Shown here one piece after another: positions 57,594 through 64,000 of a stretch of 64,000 nt of DNA. The DNA is from Apostichopus japonicus (lineage: Eukaryota; Echinodermata; Holothuroidea; Aspidochirotida; Stichopodidae), in assembly GCF_037975245.1 (NCBI RefSeq), contig NC_092575.1, forward strand, positions 13,071,001 through 13,135,000, read 5' to 3'. Numbering within the stretch: the stretch's first letter is position 1; every line of letters starts with the position of its first letter. The position numbers and the translations under genes are program-made. The notes beneath the pieces were generated by a model. That model did not search any database and was not told the origin of the DNA. It saw only the letters and a list, made by a program, of their open reading frames with translations.

Positions 57594-58945
57594 GTGTGTG
57601 TTTGTGTGTGCTTTTGTTTTACTTTTGTTTTCTTTTTTCATTTCTTTTATTCACGGTTAAACTTTTGTGCGAATGTACAATACTCCAATTGGGGCATGGT
57701 ATCTTTATGCATTCATATCACATTGTTTTGGAACAATCTGGAACTCTAAGTATTATTTCGACCCAAGAATCACCAGGCTGGCGTGGTGGCCTGAATGGTA
57801 GGAAGACAGCACTGCGCGTCGGTGTTTGTTGTCAGGCTGTGTGAATCGCGCCGATCGGATGACAGACAATGCTTTGTTTACAATGGCATCGCCAAGGTGG
57901 AATTTTTATACGGGCCTAGGATCCCAATTCCATATCCTCCCTTAGTTCGCAAAAGCATCCGGGAGATTACGTTGAGAGTCCGGCTTTCGGGCCAGAAGTG
58001 GGCTAGCTGACTTACAATGGAGGGCTCACGTCGATTCGGACTGGGTTGATGTTCAACGTTCAGTGAAACCATGGCCTCGATGAGGCGTAATCTCTTGTTA
58101 ATTTTAGCTTTCAGTCTTCAATTTTATAATACATTAATTCAAATTAATTATTGCCTTTTTCATTCATCTTTTTCTCGCTAAGTAATCACTATTTATTTAA
58201 GATTAAATTTATGCTCATGTCTGCCTAGGTTCGATTCCCCGCCGAAGCACTCTTTTATTTTATTTTATTTTATTTTGTTATTATTTATTTGTTTGGTTGT
58301 TGTTAATATCTGCATGTCTATGCATGGTGTTTTAAGTTTGTTTCGCTTTGTTTGTTTGTCTGTTTTCGGGGAGGGGGGGAGGGGGGATGTTGTTTCTATT
58401 TGGCATTTTGTTTCGCGTAAACACAGTAGGTCATTGCAATATTTTGCACAACTTGTCAATAGAAACCGATCGGAACTTAAGACCTGAGTAGTAAATTTGA
58501 TTTCTGTCTCGCTCGTCGCCTTTCACTGGAAATTTTAATGAAAGTATACATAAGGACGAAAACTGTACTTGCAAAAGTAATGCTTCTTTTGTACAGTGTA
58601 AGGCCACCGCGACATCTTTTCTGACAAGCTTGATAATATTTGTTCTTCGGGAATGTTGTGTCATTACTATAGCCTTTATATTATAAACCGTTAAGTGTGG
58701 AAACAGCTATGCTCCTGTTAGAACAACTTCACAATTCTTAAATGCTGATTTACTGAGGCAGGCGTTTGAAAGACAGTGTGATACAAACAGGTACGGTAAC
58801 GTCATAAACAATGCCACGAGCTCTCCGTGCTTTAAAAACAATCGAAATGTGCGGTATTCATGACAGTACACAAAGCAGATAATGCGGATACAGCAGACAT
58901 AGCCGAGAATAAAACCTAGTAGCGTGGAGGATTCAATTATGACAT
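57594..58945 (+). repeat. 1.34 kb duplicated segment, copy 2
   Basis: Direct copy of 54005-55348, 3.6 kb downstream. It has an expanded TTTTA run at 58253-58275 and a slightly different G-rich run at 58367-58387. It diverges after TTCAATTATGACATA at 58947. Confidence 0.9.
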
Positions 58946-59784
58946 AGGGCTACGTGAAACAGGCCTATTATACACCTAGAATGTGATTAGGGGCTGAAAT
59001 CATCAATTCGAAATTCCCATGGTGTTACCTGTATAGTACAATATACTCCATAGAATATGGCTTGAAGTTCGAAACTTCTTTTTTCTCTTGTTGAACAAAT
59101 TCTACAAAATTTGGCAAAATAGGAGAACATACCAGTTAATACAATATTAGAAGCTACACGATAAGTGTCATACTGTGAACTAATTCGAATGACGCAAGCA
59201 CGTCAAGTACTCCGAAGAAACATTTCATTGGAATTCTACTGCTGTCTTGATTCTTTCACCGACAAAGTCTTTTGTGTGAAATAAGTGCTTTGAAACGTAC
59301 GCTTTCGGCTGTAATGAAAAACGACAAAATTTCTAGAAGTCCAGGGCACCTGGCTTTGAGATTAGATCAAGTCATTAACCTTTTATGTCTATAGCCGAGG
59401 AAACGTGCCGTCACCCTGCGCCCCCCCCCCCATTCCTCCCGCACTATACCACCACAATTTATTTATATTGTTCAAAAAAGAGAAATTAAGTAAAAGGTAT
59501 TTAAAAGTGCCCTTTTGCAAAATATAAAAGAAAAGAAAAAGACAAAATAATTTGTTTGTCAAATGGAAAACCCATGCATTTATAAGAGGAATAAGCAAAT
59601 GCGTGCCTGCTACCACTCATTGATTGCTGCAAACTAAGGATACTGAAGAATAATATTAAAAATTATAAGTCTGTAGTTCTTGTTATTTAGAAAAGTTTAT
59701 TGGAATCTCAGATGGGTTCATATTAAGATTCATTCAAAGTAAGAATGTATGAATGTAATGTATGAATGTAAGAAAATATGAATG
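58946..59784. other. Intergenic; poly-C at about 59421-59430 and GAATGTA repeats at 59745-59785
   Basis: No gene is seen. The GTAAGAATGTATGAATGTA-type simple repeat leads directly into the SINE tail. Confidence 0.4.
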
Positions 59785-59880
59785 TAAGAGACTGACTTCG
59801 GTCAGCTTGCGGCTTTGATAAGCCAATGAGGCTTCTTCGCGAGTTCCTGCGTGCAGGAGGATCTAATATACATACATACA
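59785..59880 (+). repeat. SINE 3' tail (5' truncated)
   Basis: GACTTCGGTCAGCTTGCGGC...GAGGCTTCTTCGCGAGTTCC...CATACATACA matches, in opposite orientation, the 3' half of the SINE at 61105-61351 and ends in the same TACA simple repeat. Confidence 0.75.
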
Positions 59881-61104
59881 ACTGTATCGGCTACTAGTGA
59901 AACGCATGTGTGTAAATGCCTATTGTTACAGTATATCTTCTTTCTTTTCCCCCATTGGATCTCATGTTGTTTTTTGGCCAGTGTACCCTTTCTTGATCTG
60001 TGTATAACCTGAGAAATTTTGAGAGAGCGGAGCTGAAAAGTTTTCTTCTTTTCCAAGCAATAAAGGAACAATAGGATAACACGTAGGCCACAGCATGTAA
60101 ACATGCAAATATCAAAAATGAAAATTATCAAACGTCAGAGATCAAATTTTATACACCTCAGATCATTAGGCCTACTAACAAAATAGGCAAGAGGTAAGTG
60201 CGTCGCTTATAAATGGTAAAGGAGGTAAACGCTAACGGTTTTGTGAATTTTGCAACTGACTGTAATAACGAAATTCGATGACTTGTTTTGATCTGTAACA
60301 TCTACACCAACTCGGCGGCCTACATGATTCTTTTCAATGCTATTTCAAATTTTCGATATAATTTGACATAGATGAATAATTGGAACATAGTGGTGTACTG
60401 GATTACATTTATTGTACAATTTTAAGCTTCAGTGTAAGTTCTTTTCTGTGTAATCGATTAAATAGGGGGCCAACAGAGAGCAGAAATATAAGATACCGAG
60501 TCACTGTAAATTAGTAACCTGACCAGGCTATATTATACTGCTCTCCAGCAAATATATAGCAGAACAAAGAATGGAAGAATTTAACAGAAATGCATTGTTA
60601 TTACTATTTGAGGTGGGGGTGCCACTATAAAGGGCAGACTAAATTAGCGGACAATATCAAGACTGTTTCTTTTTCTTACCTGTTTTAAAACGATAATAAC
60701 TCACGCTATGCATACTGTAAAAGGCCGAAATGGCACCATAATAGAGATGAGATAATGTTCTCTCATGTGATATAATTCTGGAATTTAATGGTGGACGATT
60801 TCTGCATCCATAGTCAAATTAAGTTTGTAATCCTACCAAAACTTGTGGAGAAAGGCGTAAATTGCGGCAATTTTTATACTAATTTGTTTTTTATTTTCCC
60901 CAAATGTCTAAACAATTTATTTATGAGAATATGCAACAGTCAAGAGGTACGATGACGAAGTTAAGTTATTCAACTTACATTTGGTATGAAAAAAACAATC
61001 AGTAACACTTTGATTTATCGAAAATCGATGCTACGAAACCGTTCGATCCTAACGGGAAGGGAATGACAATGGGAATGAATAGAATTCGCCTGAAATGCGC
61101 GGTA
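59881..61104. other. Intergenic; nothing recognised
   Basis: AT-rich DNA with short frames only. Confidence 0.3.
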
Positions 61105-61351
61105 ATGTATGTATGTATGTGTATGTGATCTTCCCGCAAGCAGGACTCGCGAAAGAAGCCATGGAGGCTTGTAGACTCGCAAGCTGACCGAAGCCAATCT
61201 CTCGGCACACATCCATTTAACGTCCATGTCAGGAAGTTCTTATTGAACAACACCCTTGCCAGACGACACACATTGCTGTCGGCGGGGAATCGAACCGGGG
61301 ATCTCATGACTGGGAGACGCCGGCGTTAACCACTACGCTATACACTCCGCC
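61105..61351 (-). mobile_element. tRNA-derived SINE, about 247 bp, near full length
   Basis: On the minus strand: GGCGGAGTGTATAGCGTAGTGG (an A-box region TAGCGTAGTGGTTAACG), about 35 nt, then B box GGTTCGATTCCCCGCC. A tRNA-unrelated body follows (GGCAAGGGTGTTGTTCAATA) and a tail (CTTCGGTCAGCTTGCGAGTC) ending in (TACA)n at about 61105-61126. A boxes and B boxes at tRNA spacing plus a simple-repeat tail are diagnostic for SINEs. It shares its tail with 59785-59880. Confidence 0.88.
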
Positions 61352-61405
61352 TTATGTGTTTTGCTATACACAAAAATTAGAGGCTATAATCCTGAATATA
61401 TACCA

Positions 61406-63352
61406 GGTGCGTATCCAGGGGGGGGGGCGTTGGGGGCGCGCGCCCCCCGGGTAAGGAAAAGAGGAGAGAAAAAATAGAAGAAAAAAGGGAAAAGGAGGGG
61501 GGAAAAGAAAAGGAGGAGAGGAAGGAAGGGAAAAGAAAAAGGAAAAAGAGAGAAAAAGGAAAAAAGGAGGGAGTAGAAGATAGCCAAGACCTCGGGAAGA
61601 GAAAGAGGAACAGTCATAGTTAAAGCGCTGATCCCTATAATATACACAGGGTAGCCAGTGACAGATCAAGGATTACGGAGGGGGTGTGCGCCTCACCCTA
61701 CCCCTTACACCGACAACTCCATTTTTGACGTTTCCATATTTCCTCTCTCACTAATGTATCTATATAAATACTATATATGGTCTATCATAACGCGTGTGTG
61801 TGTATGGACGCCTTAAACAATTGTACAATTGTGCTATATGGAACCAACTGTGGCTGGTCTTGAACTCGACCGAGTCGTCGGGGTACATGACGCATTTCGG
61901 GAAGCGGGCGACCGCCCCCCCCCCCCCCGAGCAAATTTTCTTTATGACATCGCTAGTAATTTCAAAATAGACAATGCTTAGATGCAACTTACAAGGCCTG
62001 GGAAGTGTCATTTCCAGCGATCTGGGAGGCATTTTCGGCCAAAATTTTTCTTGTACGCTTCGCGCCAACTCATGGTGGCGCTTCGCTTAGATAGTTTGCC
62101 TACAGGCTTCGCCCTCCCTTGGCAATTTACTCGCTACACGCCTGTTCGAATTTGTAAAAGCAAAGAGCAGATATAACATCATATCAGTGAGCATTGAAAT
62201 GCATGTTCCACGATGAACAGCCTCAAAAACTGTCTATGTGTGTAGTTCAAGGCGTAGGAGCCCAATTGGATTTGGGGGCTGTAATGACTTGCCCGAAAAA
62301 AGCCAAAATTTTTCGCGCGTTCAACATATCAATGCCAATATCATATAAGCAAGCATCGGTCATTACAGTGCATAGCATCGTGTACCTTACGGTCCGTGAA
62401 AGTTGCACAGTATACCGATGCTACGTAAACAACCAAATGTCTTATGTAGATGGAGAAAAATCATACAGATCCATTTATGTCAAAACTCTCTTTTACAGTA
62501 GTAATGTCGGCCAAGCTTAGAACTTTATTTTAATTACCAAGGAGATCATTTTTAAGCTATTCATTGCTATTTATTTTTCTTTCAGTAGGTGCCCGAAAAA
62601 GATGGGGAAAATTTGGTTGCGGGGGGGGGGGGGAGGGGGGCTGCAGCCACCGCCTCCTACGGGACCTACGCCTATGTGTGTAGTGTTCGGTTTCGATATA
62701 CCTGATATCGGAAATGTCTGCTATTTTTCATTTCCTTCAACCAAGTTTTATAATAGCCATTATAAGAGGTTTTAATATTTCTACACCAATAAATTAACTG
62801 TGTCTGAAATTTCGAAAATTTCCTCACCAACATTCTTCATCATACTTTCCTCTACTCGTGCAACTTTGACCTGTCTGTTAGGGGTTCAAGGAGGTTTTTC
62901 TATATTGCTTGTCCATAGATTGAATTTTGTGCAACATTATGGGTATGTTTTGAAGTGATTTTATTCACGAGAAATGTGAATTTTCAAATTCTCACCAAAT
63001 AATGGGCTTAAAACCTTGAAAAGTGGGGCTTTCGGATATTGTGGGCCGTGACGTAGAATCACCTACAAAAGCAATGATCCATAGGACATGCAATGAGGTC
63101 GAACATGATGTGTGACTGGTGACAATCTGCAAAAAGGTTATGGATGGAAAAAACTTTTGGGAAACACTTGGTTCTCAGGCAAAAGTGTACATCTGGTTGG
63201 TCATTTTCAAGCCCGAGAAGTGCTATTTCCGGTGATCTGGGGGGTATCAAAACCAGAAATTTTCTTGTACGCTGCGCGCCAACCGATGGTGGCGCTCCGC
63301 TTAGATAGTAATTCGCGCCCCCCGGGTTAGAAAATCCTGGATACGCGCCTGT
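61406..63352 (-). mobile_element. Copy C of the CAGG-GCGTATCCAGG family, both ends present
   Basis: Left end CAGGTGCGTATCCAGG (61404-61419) and right end CCTGGATACGCGCCTG (to about 63352) are inverted. Read on the minus strand it follows copy A: ATTTTCTAACCCGGGGGGCG, AGCGGAGCGCCACC core, CAGACAGGTC-type text, then polypyrimidine tract and final G/C run. TATAC flanks both sides (possible 5-bp target duplication). It has no transposase. Confidence 0.78.
62247..62676. mobile_element. hAT-like MITE nested in copy C, 8-bp target duplication
   Basis: Ends are TCAAGGCGTAGG and the reverse complement of CCTACGCCTATG. TGTGTAGT flanks it exactly at 62239-62246 and 62677-62684. The interior ends with a G run (about 62620-62640) and GCAGCCACCGCCTCC. 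Copies A and B lack this DNA at the equivalent place (CCGAACACTAC...). Confidence 0.85.
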
Positions 63353-64000
63353 ATACGCTATACACTCCGCCGTAATGTGTTTTGATCTAAACGTATTATT
63401 ATTTCAAAATCGATTAATTTTTGAGTTATCGACGTAGTTAAGAGGTCCGGTTGCGGCACCAAATTAAAGTAGAAATGTTGCTCTTTCACGTGGTATATCT
63501 CTACTATCGGTAAAAAAAACCTTTAAAAGGTAAAAAATACCTTTCTTATTTATGCACTAATTGAACAACACACTCGACCGCAGTAGCAGTACTGTGTGTC
63601 ATGTCTTACTGTCCCTTTTCTCTTAGTGGCTGCTGCTAGTGTCTGCTGTTAGAGGCTGTTACCTTCAATGAGGCGTGCTGTGCGTTTGGCAGGCCAAAGC
63701 CACCAAAAAGTATTAACTTGTGCAATCTAGCACAAGTTAGAGCTACTTTCAAGTTATTTGTGTTTGCATCACCTATTTTCTTATTAATATCTCATAGTTT
63801 AACAAGAACTTAATTTTTCTTCAACATGGCGTTCTAATCTTTCCAGTTCGAATAATGTGTCCTGTTAGAGCAAAATCATCTCCAGTTGGAGTATTCAGGA
63901 TTATAGCCTCTAATTTTTTAGTCAAGAATAGGTCTTATGGCCAAGGAGGGAAAAGATATGGACAAGTAATTATAGAATACAGGGCCACTCAATGATTCTA
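63353..64000. other. Right end of window; no gene recognised
   Basis: It begins with TACGCTATACACTCCGCC, the same words as the 5' end of the SINE at 61334-61351. The rest is AT-rich with no supported feature. Confidence 0.4.

Noticed and set aside
54005-58700. Pairs of identical short proteins encoded by both duplicate segments
   Set aside because: Their identity only reflects the recent DNA duplication; the peptides are short, overlap each other on both strands and match the SINE-like section.
59511-60131. Minus-strand frames of 73-109 codons
   Set aside because: They overlap the SINE tail and AT-rich flank; no domain or splice support.

Overview
This is eukaryotic genomic DNA, AT-rich and dominated by repeats. 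It has one intron-containing gene that I can build end to end, many transposon remnants, long homopolymeric G/C runs and several microsatellites. Gene and repeat types (C-type lectin with a FAMeT domain, BEL/Pao, tRNA-derived SINEs, LINE tails, hAT-like MITEs) fit a marine invertebrate. I favour a non-chordate deuterostome such as an echinoderm, but that is inference; no species marker is visible.

The only complete gene is on the minus strand at 14021-8534. Five exons have consensus splice sites, all in phase 1, and give a 335-residue predicted secreted protein: signal peptide, first half of a C-type lectin domain (CTLD), a whole farnesoic-acid-O-methyltransferase-like (FAMeT, PF12248-type) domain on two exons, then the second half of the CTLD. 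Skipping the two FAMeT exons keeps the frame and gives a standard 188-residue lectin. So this is either a lectin with a domain inserted into its fold or a cassette-spliced gene.

Layout: 1-3290, possible end of a gene then unannotated DNA. 3290-5560, tandem array rich in AGGTCA/TGACCT half-sites. 6595-7640, interspersed repeat. 8534-14021, lectin gene. 14502-17850, a 3.35 kb foldback-type element with about 0.8 kb inverted arms. 19436-19711, MITE with 8-bp target duplication. 21484-22203, LINE 3' end. 22973-25113 and 26952-28553, two copies of a roughly 2 kb element with nested insertions (third copy 61406-63352, opposite strand). 28569-30900, MITE, tRNA-Pro-like pseudogene, hAT-like element and LINE tail. 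31938-34741, a 2.8 kb element with 243-bp inverted ends and 6-bp target duplication. 35690-41007, direct repeats abutting a decayed BEL/Pao gag-pol. 44866-45730, an array of RFX/X-box-like palindromes. 46136-49050, repeat fragments split by an insertion. 49535-53945, diverged repeats, a U2-like fragment and an exon-like ORF. 54005-58945, a recent 1.34 kb direct duplication. 59785-61351, SINE copies.

Most open frames outside the lectin, BEL/Pao and LINE remnants are chance frames in repeats and are not annotated as genes. Homology statements come from recognising motifs by eye; no search was run.
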